A stretch of DNA of 64,000 nt, taken from contig JAGIAD010000002.1 of NCBI GenBank assembly GCA_017745075.1, positions 496,001 to 560,000 on the forward strand. The letters run 5' to 3'. Source of the DNA: Sphingobacteriaceae bacterium (lineage in GTDB: Bacteria; Bacteroidota; Bacteroidia; Sphingobacteriales; Sphingobacteriaceae). Shown here in pieces: positions 1 to 8,947 of this stretch; position 1 is the stretch's first letter; every line of letters begins with the position of its first letter. A program made the position numbers and the translations under genes. A model generated the notes under the pieces. That model did not search any database, was not told the DNA's origin, and saw only the letters and a list, made by a program, of their open reading frames with translations.

Positions 1-316
1 ACAGTTACGCTTCACAATTGGTACTTCTGTAGTTAAAACTTTATAATACGTCCCAACGGGACGTATCGTAGGTAGCATTAGGACAAGAACGGCTTTTTTT
101 CGTTCCATAGGAACGTTTAATGTTTTTTGTGCACAGACCTTAAGGTAATAAACCTGATGGGAACGGCAGCTTCCGATTTTTTTATAGGAACTAAAGTGCA
201 CAGCAAGGCTACCTTAACCGATAACACACCGAGCATTGCTTTGCTGAAAAAACAAATAATAAACAAAAAAGGGTATCCAATTGCCTGAATACCCTGTGTC
301 TTAATTTTTTTTATTG
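1..316. other. Left-edge intergenic region with two short palindromes
   Basis: No open frame with a recognisable product is seen here. The stretch contains a 9-bp-arm palindrome at 46-66 (arms ATACGTCCC and GGGACGTAT, loop AAC) and a 6-bp-arm palindrome at 101-115 (CGTTCC, loop ATA, GGAACG). The word GTGCACAG occurs twice, near 130 and 195. It looks like part of a dispersed intergenic repeat cut by the window edge, but repetition elsewhere in the genome cannot be tested here. Confidence 0.4.
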
Positions 317-649
317 TTAAGCTGCAATCACCTCTGCAACTTCACTGGCAGAAATATCGCTGTGGGAGGCTTCCAGTACACAATCGCCGTTTTTAATTAA
401 TAAAATCTGCGGTGATTGATGGGCTACATGGAAGATTTCAGCAATCTGGTTGGAAATATCACGATAGCTGATTAAATCTAAAAAATAAAGTTTTGTATCT
501 GCCGGGATTATATCCCAATCAAATTCGAAGTTCTTTTTAGCCATTAAGCTAATCGAGCAACGCGTACTGTGCTTAAAAATAAGGCTAAAACCGCTTGCGT
601 TTTTAATTTCATCAAGCTGTTCTATTGAAGTTAAGTTAACCCAATTCAT
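317..649 (-). CDS. ytxJ: YtxJ-type monothiol bacilliredoxin
   Basis: This 110-residue cytoplasmic protein of thioredoxin-like size fits the bacillithiol-system redox-active protein YtxJ. The single redox cysteine is Cys31 in the segment HSTRCSIS. The downstream part matches a thioredoxin fold, with the buried-strand phrase LYFLDLISYRD and the motif HQSPQILLIKNG, which contains the cis-Pro equivalent (SP). Proteins of this family are thought to remove bacillithiol from mixed disulfides on other proteins; that role is family knowledge. The gene stands alone, and no TAnnTTTG element is seen upstream of its ATG. The assignment rests on motif and length. Confidence 0.85.
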   Translation of the reverse strand: MNWVNLTSIEQLDEIKNASGFSLIFKHSTRCSISLMAKKNFEFDWDIIPADTKLYFLDLISYRDISNQIAEIFHVAHQSPQILLIKNGDCVLEASHSDISASEVAEVIAA

Positions 650-734
650 GATATGATATTGTTTTACAGGATAACATGTGCAGTGAAATAAAGTTCTACA
701 AATGACCTGTATATGAGATTACAAATGAGATAGA

Positions 735-857
735 TTAATTCCTTCTGCGTTTTCCTTCAGGGTAAGATCCATAAGCAGGACAAAGCTTAGAAGAACAAGA
801 TTCTAAAATGGTAATGGTGCAGAACACCGCCAATAATAAAATGGCTACTTTTTTCAT
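735..857 (-). CDS. Small lipoprotein of 40 residues
   Basis: A 41-codon frame encodes a 40-residue peptide. It begins MKKVAILLLAVFC and continues with a hydrophobic stretch ending in LESCSS, a plausible lipobox with Cys21. The mature part is a short tail, KLCPAYGSYPEGKRRRN, with a second Cys and a basic end. After signal peptidase II cleavage only about 20 residues would remain, anchored to a membrane. The CPAYGSYP phrase looks like small Bacteroidota lipoproteins that are often left unannotated, and I know no function for them. The frame lies between ytxJ and ribH on the same strand, with its own gaps on both sides. Confidence 0.6.
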   Translation of the reverse strand: MKKVAILLLAVFCTITILESCSSKLCPAYGSYPEGKRRRN

Positions 858-969
858 CTGTATAAATTTGTTTCAATGGTAATGAAGCTATCATGAATTA
901 GCCATGATGGTTTCATTTGATCTGATAATTTTTAAACTTCTAAGTTACAAATAATTATTAAAAACAAGT

Positions 970-1461
970 TTAAATCTGCGCTGAAAAATCTGCCATTTTA
1001 ATGGCTGTAATTGCAGCCTCATCGCCTTTATTGCCGTGTTTACCACCAGCACGGTCTTGCGCCTGTTCTAAATTATTGGTGGTTAAAACCCCGAAAATAA
1101 CCGGTTTACTGTATTTAATGCCAACATTGGTGATGCCATGTGCTACCGCATCGCAGATAAAATCGAAATGTTTGGTATCGCCCTGGATTACACAACCTAA
1201 ACAGATTACGGCATCAATATCGCTTCTTTTGCTCAGCAGGATTTCTGCGCCACCGGTTAATTCAAAACTTCCGGGTACCGGTAAAGAAATAATATTTTCT
1301 TCGGCAACGCCATTTGATAACAGGGTTTTTAATGCGCCATTGTATAAAGCACCGGTAATTTCGGCATTCCACTCAGCTACAATAATCCCGAATTTATAGT
1401 TTGCACCGCTTGGAACTGTAGTATGAGAGAAATCGGATAGATTTTTTAATTGTGTTGACAT
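970..1461 (-). CDS. ribH: 6,7-dimethyl-8-ribityllumazine synthase
   Basis: RibH condenses 5-amino-6-ribitylaminouracil with 3,4-dihydroxy-2-butanone 4-phosphate to make lumazine, the penultimate step of riboflavin synthesis. The 163-residue length is normal. Visible family motifs are the early ribityl-binding segment AEWNAEIT, the GSFELTGGAE loop, the catalytic-His segment IQGDTKHFDFI and the GVLTTNN strand. No other rib gene lies nearby. A promoter-like TATCTTTG lies only four bases upstream of the ATG (1466-1473, minus strand), so the transcript may be leaderless. Product assignment is firm; the promoter reading is inference. Confidence 0.97.
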   Translation of the reverse strand: MSTQLKNLSDFSHTTVPSGANYKFGIIVAEWNAEITGALYNGALKTLLSNGVAEENIISLPVPGSFELTGGAEILLSKRSDIDAVICLGCVIQGDTKHFDFICDAVAHGITNVGIKYSKPVIFGVLTTNNLEQAQDRAGGKHGNKGDEAAITAIKMADFSAQI

Positions 1462-1465
1462 GGGG

Positions 1466-1473
1466 CAAAGATA
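1466..1473 (-). promoter_or_regulatory. -7 promoter element directly before ribH
   Basis: On the minus strand the sequence TATCTTTG matches the Bacteroidota TAnnTTTG element and is followed by CCCC and then the ribH ATG. If the last G lies near -4, transcription would start at or next to the A of ATG. No clear TTG is present at the expected -33 distance, which lowers confidence. Confidence 0.5.
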
Positions 1474-1624
1474 ATGTTATGCCACCAATGTTAAAAACCT
1501 TAATGTTTGCTGGTTGTAACATTTAGTTCATTAATACTTAGATTCGTGTAAGAATCAGATAAATATTTAACGCTTATGGAATTTAAGCGTTCAGTCCATC
1601 TATATTAAAAAACGCAACCCAGCT

Positions 1625-4600
1625 ATGAATATATCAGTACGCCTCTCCACTTTGTTTTTTCTCTTCATTTTGCTATCACTGCATGTTTCTGCCCAGCAGA
1701 AATATACACTTAACGATTTTTATAGGGTCGATTCCATTGCCAACCAGGGCAAACCAAAGGATGCACTTGCCCTGATTGAAAAAATAAATGAACAGGCGCG
1801 CCAGGCGAACAATACGCCTTTGCTGGTTAAATCGGTTATTTACCGGATGATGTTTCAGAGTTACCTGGAAGAAAATGCATTTGATAAGATTTTGATCGAT
1901 CTGCGTAAAGATATCAGTAGTGCTAAACAGCCTGAAAAAAGCATTTTACAATCACTTTTGGCCGAAACCTATTGGAATTACCTGCAACAGAACCGTTGGC
2001 AGATTAACCAGCGTACCCAGGTTCAGGGTGGTATTGGCGATGACATTAGAACCTGGGATATTAAAAAACTGAATAATGAAGCGGTAAAGTATTATATGCT
2101 CTCATTAAAGGAGAGCCGGATTTTACAACAAATTAAGGTAGATACTTTAGATGCGGTTTTGGCAGGAGATAAAAAATACAGAAGCTTTAGGCCTACATTA
2201 TACGACCTGCTGGCCCACCGTGCCATCGATGTTTTTAGCAATACACAGCTCAATCTTACTCAATATGATGATGAATTAATCGATATGAGCAATGTTAACT
2301 GGTTTGGAAACAGGCAGACATTTTTAAACATCACGATACCAACTGATAGTACTTCATTTAATGCACAGGCTTTACAGCTGTTTAAAAACCTGATCAGATT
2401 TCATCAGAACAGCGGTAATTCTTCAGCATTAAACGATGTGGATTTAAAACGGCTAAAATTTGTTCAACAACATTTTGCCAATAACGGGCAGGAGTTGTAC
2501 GATAAAGCTTTAAGTCAGCTGGCTGAGCAAAGTACACAAAGCGAAGTTTTTGCTGATGTTTTGTATGAGCAGGCCACGATACATAAAAATGCGCAATTAC
2601 TTGTTGATACCAATAAACAAAACCTGGTTAAGGCAGTTGCTTTGGCCGAAAAAGCGATAAATGCCTTTCCCGAAAGCATTGGGGCAGAGAATGCCCGCAG
2701 CTTAGTTGAAGAGATTAAAAGCAGTAGTTTGTCGGTTAAAGTAAAAGAATTTGTGCAGCCTGATCACCCCGCCCAATTATATCTGTCCTATAAAAATACG
2801 GATACCGTGCAGCTGAGGTTGTATCATTCGCTGGAATTGAAGAATGAATATGAACAATTTAAAGACAAGGCCGATTTTTTAGCCTTTTTAAAAAAGAATA
2901 AAACCGTCAGGCAGTGGGTAATAGCAGTTCCTAAAACCAACGATTATCAAACCCACAGTTTAGTTGATAAAATTGAGGCATTGCCTTTTGGTAGTTACAC
3001 TTTAATTGTCCAAACCATTAACCGTAAACAGAACGATACGGTTTATAGCAATATTAATTTTAAGGTTACAGCAATGGCCGTTATTAACAGGCGTAACATT
3101 GATAAACATGAATATTTTGTTAGTCGGTTAGATAATGGTGCGCCTTTAAAAAATGTAACAATCAGGCAGAGGAAATATGATTACAATACCCGTAAGTACA
3201 TTGATGGCGGATTATTAACTACAGATGGAAATGGTTACGCCAGTACAACCGAAATTCAGACAGACATAAGTGCCGCATTGATAAAGCTTGGTAAGGATGA
3301 ATTACAGGTCAATATCAACAATTATAATGGTTACAGGGATGACGAAGATGAGGAAAAGGAACGTGTAATTCTATTTACCGATAGACCGATCTATCGCCCT
3401 GGACAAAACGTTTATTATAAGGGATTATGTTTGAAAATCCTGAATGGAAAAAATAAGATTGCAGTAAATAAGGCTGTTGATATTTCTTTTAATGATGCCA
3501 ATGGAAAAGAGATTGCCTCAACGAAATTGATAAGTAATGATTATGGAACCTTTCAAGGTTCGTTTACTATTCCGATGGGTATATTGAATGGGCAAATGGA
3601 AATTGAAACTGAACATGGAGGCATTGCCGTACAGGTTGAAGAATATAAACGTCCGACTTTCGAAGTGGTTTTTGATAAACCCGACAAACATTATAAACTG
3701 AATGACAGCATTAGAGTAGAGGGTAAGGCAATTTCTTTTTCAGGCTATCCGGTAAGCAATGCAAAGGTGAATTATAAAGTTTTCAGGAGTGAGCTTGACG
3801 ATTACAGGTTCAGCTACCCGCAACGGAGTGCGATTTATGGCTCCAGGATGTATGCTGAAAGAAAACAGGTGGCCATCGGTAAAACCAATACTAAGGCCGG
3901 AGGTAAATTCGAGATTACTTTTTTTGCAAGCGCCACAGATAATAAAGCAAATTACAGTTATGAAATTGTGGCCGATATCACTGATTTAAATGGCGAAACC
4001 CGTTCGAAGACAACCAGCATAAATGTAGGGAAAAAGGATATAATGCTTAATATCAGTACGGAACAGGTGGTGTATCTGAGCAATAAGGCTGATAGTATTC
4101 CGTTTTCTGTTACCAATTTAAACAACGAAACCATTAAGGCTGATGTTAAAGCAGAATGGAGTTTATTGCAGGCGCCATCAAGGCTGATGAACAAAAGCCC
4201 GTTTTATGCCGAAAATTATGCCATAAGCAAGGAAGATTTTATTAAAAACTTTCCTGATGATGATTATGATAATGAACTCGAAGTGGCCAAATGGCCGGTA
4301 AAATCGGTAGAATTTAAGCAAGGCTTTACTGTTAAAAATGGTCGCGGGAGCTTAAATTTTAGTCAGAAAGACCTGAAGCCTGGTTATTATAAAATCAGGT
4401 TAACGGCTGTAAATGGGCAAAACGATACGGTTAAAGTAGATAAATACCTGGTGGTTTACCATGCAGAACCCGCTGTAATACAATCTAACATCGAATGGAT
4501 TGCACCAGAAGTTACGGTAATCAAACCTGGCGAAAGCGCTATATTCCGTTTGGCAGGTTTTGCAGAGAACAGCAAGGCTTATTATGAGGTTTATTATCGC

Positions 4601-7600
4601 GATAGCATAGCCGAAAAAGTGTGGATCAATTTATCACCTAAACAGAGCATCCTTAAAATACGGCCAAAAATCAATTACGAGGATGGTTTTGCCGTGCAGT
4701 TTGTAATGGTACATCAGGGTACTGTTTACAACTCCATGCAACAGGTTAAAATTGTAGATCCGCAGAAAGAACTGAATATACGCTTTTTAACCTTTCGCGA
4801 TAAATTACAGCCAGGTGAAAAGGAAAGCTGGAAACTGCAGATCAATAATAACAAGGGGGAAAAACAAATGGCCGAAATGGTGGCTACGCTTTACAATGCA
4901 AGTTTGGACGACCTCAGGCAGATGAACTGGAATACCAACCTGCAAACCAGTTTTAATTATGGTTTTTATAACTGGAATTTCAATACAAACAATGTTGCTA
5001 ACCCCGGTTATCTATGGTTTTTAAGAACAGACAGGGATTATAGCATCATTACCCGTGGTTACGAAAGCCTTAATCTATTTGGTTATAACTATTATGGCGG
5101 ATACAATTACGGATACCGGAACTATATCAGTAGTTTACAGCAGGCTAAACGAAGAGGTTTATCGCCCGATGTGGTAAAAAAACTGGCAGAGTTAGAAAAA
5201 GGTAAATTAATTTATGGGGTGGTGTTCGATAGTCAGGGTGCAATACTGCCTGGCGTACAGGTGAGTGTAGGTAAAAAGGTAACTACTACCAATGTTTTCG
5301 GTATTTATACCATTGAGGCCAAAGCAGGAGAGACACTGCGTTTTTCTTTTATCGGCTTTAAGCAATACACCATAAAACTGGGCCCTAAAAAACGGGTTGA
5401 TGTAAGGCTGAAAGAAGATGGTACTGCCTTAAACGAAGTAATGGTGACCGGTTATGGTGCGCGAAAAAAGGAAAATTTAACCGGAGCAGTAATGAAGGTT
5501 AGAGGTGTTGCTTTACAAGGCAAGGCCCCTGGTTTAGCCGCAGAAGTGATTTATGGTAGTAAATCTGCATATGAGATGATTGTTCCAATGCCAGCTGAAA
5601 ATCAGTCAACATTGCGCCAGGAAATAGGACCGCTTAAATCTGAAAAAACAGATATTGCTCCCCGTACCAACTTTAATGAACTTGCATTTTTCTATCCGCA
5701 ACTGTTAACTGATGCAAAGGGTGAGATCATAATCGAATTTACCATACCGCAAAGTTTAACCCGCTATAAAATGATGGGTTTTGCGCATACCAAAGATTTG
5801 AGAACGGCATCCATCACCAATGAACTGGTTACGCAGAAACAATTGGCCGTTGCAATTAATGCGCCACGTTTTTTCCGCGAGGGCGATACCATTTTATTAA
5901 GTGCCAAACTCAATAACCTGGCAGGTAAAAAACTTACAGGTAATGCCAGTTTAGCACTTACCGATGCCTTAACAGGTAAATCAGTCCGGATTTTTGGCGC
6001 AGATGATCAACCAGAAAAAACTTTTGAAGTGGACGACGCGGGTAATACTGTTATCAAATGGACATTAATTATCCCTTCGGGCATTAGTGCCATTACCTAT
6101 AAAGTTTTGGCTCAAAGTGGCAAATTTAGCGATGGCGAAGAAAATACTGTTCCGGTGTTAGCCAATTCCATGTTGATCACTGAAAGTATGCCCATCAATG
6201 TACGCGGCAACACCACTAAAACTTTCGATTTCGAAAAACTCGAAAAATCGGGCAGTTCCAAAACCATGCGTAACCAGGGCCTAACTTTCGAGTTTACCTC
6301 AAACCCAGTTTGGTACGCCATACAGGCCTTGCCATATCTGATGGAATACCCATATGAGTGCGCGGAGCAGACTTTTAGCCGCTTTTATGCCAATAGCTTT
6401 GCAACGGGAATCATGAATTCATCGCCAAAAATCAAAACGGTTTTTGAACAGTGGAAAAATACCAATAACGGCGAAGCATTGTTATCCAACCTGGAGAAAA
6501 ACCAGGAACTAAAATCGATTTTACTGGAAGAAACGCCCTGGGTACGCAATGCAGATAATGAAACTGAACGTAAAAAACGTTTGGCAACACTTTTCGACTT
6601 AAACAGAATGACCTATGAGTTGAAAGCCAATTTTGAGAAGTTAGAAAAAATGCAGTTTAATAATGGTGCTTTCCCATGGTTTAACGGCATGCGTGAGGAT
6701 AGGTATATTACCCAACACATTGTTTTGGGCATGGGCCAACTAAAAAAACTGAAAATGGTTAATGAAAAGGCTTATCCGAAATTTAATACCATGCTCAATA
6801 AGGCGATTGTTTACCTGGATGCAGCGTTGATACAAGATTACAAAGATGAATTGAAAGGAAAACGTTTTGCCCATTTACCCTTGCATTACCTGTTTGCCAG
6901 AAGTTATACCGATCAAAAAAATACCAGTGCCGATTTTGTTAAAGCCAAAGATTTTTACCTCAAAAAGCTGGCATCCGGATGGAAAACTTTTGATACTTAT
7001 CAATTGGCGCAAACCGCATTGGTACTCAATAGAAATGGCAATAGTGTAGAAGCGAAAAAAATCATTACGCTGTTGAGTCAAACCGCTCAACAAAATGACG
7101 AACTGGGAATGTACTGGTCTACCAACAAAGCAGGTTGGTGGTGGTACCAAAGTCCGGTTGAAACACAGGCTTTATTGATCGAAGCTTTTGATGAAGTGGC
7201 TAATGATGTCAAAGCAGTGGAGGAAATGAAAATCTGGTTGCTCAAAAACAAACAAACCAACGATTGGAAAACCACAAAAGCTACTACGGCAGCCTGTTAT
7301 GCTTTGTTAATGAGAGGTACCGATTTATTGACCGAAAGTAATGAACCGGAAATTACCATTGATGGCCGGAAATTAGCAGAACTGCAACTTTCCAATGCTG
7401 CAAAAGAGGCTGGCACCGGTTATCAGAAAATAAGCATCGCAGGTGCCGATGTTAAACCCGGAATGGGCAGGGTTGAAGTTAAAAACAATAACAAAACCAT
7501 AGCCTGGGGTGCATTGTACTGGCAATATTTTGAGCAATTGGATAAAATTACACCTGCAAATACCGGCATCAAAATCAAAAAACAAATGTTTATTCAAAAA

Positions 7601-7984
7601 GCCAGTAATAAAGGTGATGTGCTAACACCGCTTACGAACAACAATGTTTTAACACCAGGCGATTTACTGAAAGTACGGATAGAAATTTATTGCGACAGGG
7701 ATATGGAATACCTTCATTTAAAGGATATGCGTTCATCAGGTTTCGAACCTGTAAATGTGATCTCGAGCTATAAATATCAGGATGGATTGGGTTATTATGA
7801 GAGTACAAAAGATGCATCAACCAATTTTTTCATTAGTTATATGCCAAAAGGAACCTATGTGTTCGAATACCCGTTAAGGGTTACCCATGCAGGAAACTTT
7901 TCAAATGGGATTACCAGTTTGCAGAGCATGTATGCGCCGGAATTTACCACGCATTCTGCAGGGATTAGGGTTAATGTAAAATAA
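1625..7984 (+). CDS. Alpha-2-macroglobulin family protein with internal SusC-like segment
   Basis: This is a 2119-residue exported protein with a signal peptide ending near VSAQQ (residues 1-23). The N-terminal 350 residues look alpha-helical. A macroglobulin MG2 signature FTDRPIYRPGQ sits at 584-594, and the A2M core phrase with TDAKGEIIIEF and SLTRYKMMGF at roughly 1360-1400. The thioester site reads CAEQ at 1579-1582 and keeps the bond-forming Cys and Gln, so it may be active. Between a Tyr/Asn-rich stretch (about 1110-1175) and the A2M core lies a carboxypeptidase-regulatory-like beta-sandwich (about 1195-1265). It runs into VMVTGYGARKKENLTGAV (from about 1272), which resembles the start of a SusC-type TonB plug. 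Family members trap proteases in the periplasm or on the surface. No penicillin-binding partner gene (PbpC), the usual enterobacterial neighbour, is adjacent. Confidence 0.9.
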   Translation: MNISVRLSTLFFLFILLSLHVSAQQKYTLNDFYRVDSIANQGKPKDALALIEKINEQARQANNTPLLVKSVIYRMMFQSYLEENAFDKILIDLRKDISSAKQPEKSILQSLLAETYWNYLQQNRWQINQRTQVQGGIGDDIRTWDIKKLNNEAVKYYMLSLKESRILQQIKVDTLDAVLAGDKKYRSFRPTLYDLLAHRAIDVFSNTQLNLTQYDDELIDMSNVNWFGNRQTFLNITIPTDSTSFNAQALQLFKNLIRFHQNSGNSSALNDVDLKRLKFVQQHFANNGQELYDKALSQLAEQSTQSEVFADVLYEQATIHKNAQLLVDTNKQNLVKAVALAEKAINAFPESIGAENARSLVEEIKSSSLSVKVKEFVQPDHPAQLYLSYKNTDTVQLRLYHSLELKNEYEQFKDKADFLAFLKKNKTVRQWVIAVPKTNDYQTHSLVDKIEALPFGSYTLIVQTINRKQNDTVYSNINFKVTAMAVINRRNIDKHEYFVSRLDNGAPLKNVTIRQRKYDYNTRKYIDGGLLTTDGNGYASTTEIQTDISAALIKLGKDELQVNINNYNGYRDDEDEEKERVILFTDRPIYRPGQNVYYKGLCLKILNGKNKIAVNKAVDISFNDANGKEIASTKLISNDYGTFQGSFTIPMGILNGQMEIETEHGGIAVQVEEYKRPTFEVVFDKPDKHYKLNDSIRVEGKAISFSGYPVSNAKVNYKVFRSELDDYRFSYPQRSAIYGSRMYAERKQVAIGKTNTKAGGKFEITFFASATDNKANYSYEIVADITDLNGETRSKTTSINVGKKDIMLNISTEQVVYLSNKADSIPFSVTNLNNETIKADVKAEWSLLQAPSRLMNKSPFYAENYAISKEDFIKNFPDDDYDNELEVAKWPVKSVEFKQGFTVKNGRGSLNFSQKDLKPGYYKIRLTAVNGQNDTVKVDKYLVVYHAEPAVIQSNIEWIAPEVTVIKPGESAIFRLAGFAENSKAYYEVYYRDSIAEKVWINLSPKQSILKIRPKINYEDGFAVQFVMVHQGTVYNSMQQVKIVDPQKELNIRFLTFRDKLQPGEKESWKLQINNNKGEKQMAEMVATLYNASLDDLRQMNWNTNLQTSFNYGFYNWNFNTNNVANPGYLWFLRTDRDYSIITRGYESLNLFGYNYYGGYNYGYRNYISSLQQAKRRGLSPDVVKKLAELEKGKLIYGVVFDSQGAILPGVQVSVGKKVTTTNVFGIYTIEAKAGETLRFSFIGFKQYTIKLGPKKRVDVRLKEDGTALNEVMVTGYGARKKENLTGAVMKVRGVALQGKAPGLAAEVIYGSKSAYEMIVPMPAENQSTLRQEIGPLKSEKTDIAPRTNFNELAFFYPQLLTDAKGEIIIEFTIPQSLTRYKMMGFAHTKDLRTASITNELVTQKQLAVAINAPRFFREGDTILLSAKLNNLAGKKLTGNASLALTDALTGKSVRIFGADDQPEKTFEVDDAGNTVIKWTLIIPSGISAITYKVLAQSGKFSDGEENTVPVLANSMLITESMPINVRGNTTKTFDFEKLEKSGSSKTMRNQGLTFEFTSNPVWYAIQALPYLMEYPYECAEQTFSRFYANSFATGIMNSSPKIKTVFEQWKNTNNGEALLSNLEKNQELKSILLEETPWVRNADNETERKKRLATLFDLNRMTYELKANFEKLEKMQFNNGAFPWFNGMREDRYITQHIVLGMGQLKKLKMVNEKAYPKFNTMLNKAIVYLDAALIQDYKDELKGKRFAHLPLHYLFARSYTDQKNTSADFVKAKDFYLKKLASGWKTFDTYQLAQTALVLNRNGNSVEAKKIITLLSQTAQQNDELGMYWSTNKAGWWWYQSPVETQALLIEAFDEVANDVKAVEEMKIWLLKNKQTNDWKTTKATTAACYALLMRGTDLLTESNEPEITIDGRKLAELQLSNAAKEAGTGYQKISIAGADVKPGMGRVEVKNNNKTIAWGALYWQYFEQLDKITPANTGIKIKKQMFIQKASNKGDVLTPLTNNNVLTPGDLLKVRIEIYCDRDMEYLHLKDMRSSGFEPVNVISSYKYQDGLGYYESTKDASTNFFISYMPKGTYVFEYPLRVTHAGNFSNGITSLQSMYAPEFTTHSAGIRVNVK

Positions 7985-8032
7985 TTGGGTTGCAAACCTC
8001 GCAGGTTTTAAAACTTCGAGATTTAAATCGCA

Positions 8033-8707
8033 TCAGGTAAGCAGAATGCCACCATAGGTAGCTCCAATGGGAATGATCTTTTCACCTATCCAAATTTGGC
8101 TGCGGTCAAATTTGGATACTTTGTTTTTGGCTACAATAAAGGCCCGGTGGCAGCGGATAAAATCCGTCTTGGGCAACAGTTCGGCAAGGTCGTTGATGGT
8201 AATGCGGGAGCTTAGAAGTTTGTCTTTTAATTGGATCTTTGTATAATTTCCGGAAGCTTCCACATAAAGGATATCATCTAATTCAACCTTTACCTGTTCA
8301 TAACCATCTTTTACAAAAATGTACTCCGTTTTCGCTTCCTGTTTCTGATTGCGCAGGTTAAAGAGTTCGTGGGCTTTATTGCAGGCCTTTAAAAAACGCG
8401 AAAGTGAAAAAGGTTTTAACAAATAATCAACAGCATCCAGTTCAAAACTCTGCACCGCGTGTTCGGTATAAGCCGTGGTAAAAATAACCATGGGTGCTTT
8501 GCTTAAACTCTTTAAAAAATCAATGCCACTGATATCAGGCATTTTAATATCCAAAAAAATCAGGTCAATCTTATTATGCTGAAGATAACTGATGGCGGCA
8601 AAGGCATCGGTAAAGGTTTGAACCAATTCTACAAACGGAACTTTCGAGGCGTGCGATTTTATAATATCCAGGGCAATCGGTTCATCATCTATAGCAATGG
8701 CAATCAT
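8033..8707 (-). CDS. LytTR-family response regulator
   Basis: The protein has 224 residues when started at MIAIAIDDEP. It has a receiver domain (about 1-120) with acidic pocket D7-D8, phospho-acceptor D53 in LIFLDIKMPD and the conserved Lys in LLKPF. A C-terminal LytTR DNA-binding domain follows (about 135-224), with the typical phrase IRCHRAFIVAKNKV. A longer in-frame start at 8776 exists, but a good promoter element at 8754-8761 lies downstream of it, so 8707 is preferred. The upstream gene on the same strand is the LytS-type kinase, its likely partner. The target genes are not evident. Confidence 0.93.
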   Translation of the reverse strand: MIAIAIDDEPIALDIIKSHASKVPFVELVQTFTDAFAAISYLQHNKIDLIFLDIKMPDISGIDFLKSLSKAPMVIFTTAYTEHAVQSFELDAVDYLLKPFSLSRFLKACNKAHELFNLRNQKQEAKTEYIFVKDGYEQVKVELDDILYVEASGNYTKIQLKDKLLSSRITINDLAELLPKTDFIRCHRAFIVAKNKVSKFDRSQIWIGEKIIPIGATYGGILLT

Positions 8708-8753
8708 ATTTGTTTCTTTTTTAATCTCTTTCTGTTTTGCTAAAGGAAGGAAG

Positions 8754-8761
8754 CAAAGGTA
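8754..8761 (-). promoter_or_regulatory. -7 promoter element for the LytTR regulator
   Basis: TACCTTTG on the minus strand fits TAnnTTTG and would give a leader of about 43 bases before the start at 8707. It implies the regulator has its own promoter as well as any read-through from the kinase gene. No clear -33 TTG is seen. Confidence 0.45.
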
Positions 8762-8770
8762 ACATGCGAT

Positions 8771-8854
8771 CGTCATCTCGACTGAAGTGAAATGAAATGG
8801 AGAGATCTACTGATATAGATTTCTCGGCTTTGTTGCACTGCGCTCGAAATGACG
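8771..8854. repeat. Inverted-repeat intergenic element, family A copy 1
   Basis: The two ends form imperfect inverted repeats of about 38 bases, 27 of which match. The left arm starts CGTCATCTCGACTGAAGTG at 8771, and the right arm occupies 8817-8854 and ends AAATGACG. A second copy with nearly the same arm sequence lies at 49594-49680. There is no coding content. It sits between the kinase gene and its regulator and could fold into a long RNA hairpin if transcribed. Confidence 0.75.
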
Positions 8855-8947
8855 ACATTCCGGGATCAATAATAGCGATTTTTACAAACAAATTTCGGGA
8901 TTAAGCCAGTTTTCATTTCAATTGTTGCTCCCAATAGACTTACTGGA

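Noticed and set aside
1001..1399. 132-codon open frame on the plus strand opposite ribH
   Set aside because: It lies wholly inside the well-supported ribH gene, and its protein looks like no family.
8708..8776. Longer start for the LytTR regulator
   Set aside because: The extra 23 residues lack family similarity and begin upstream of the promoter element at 8754-8761.
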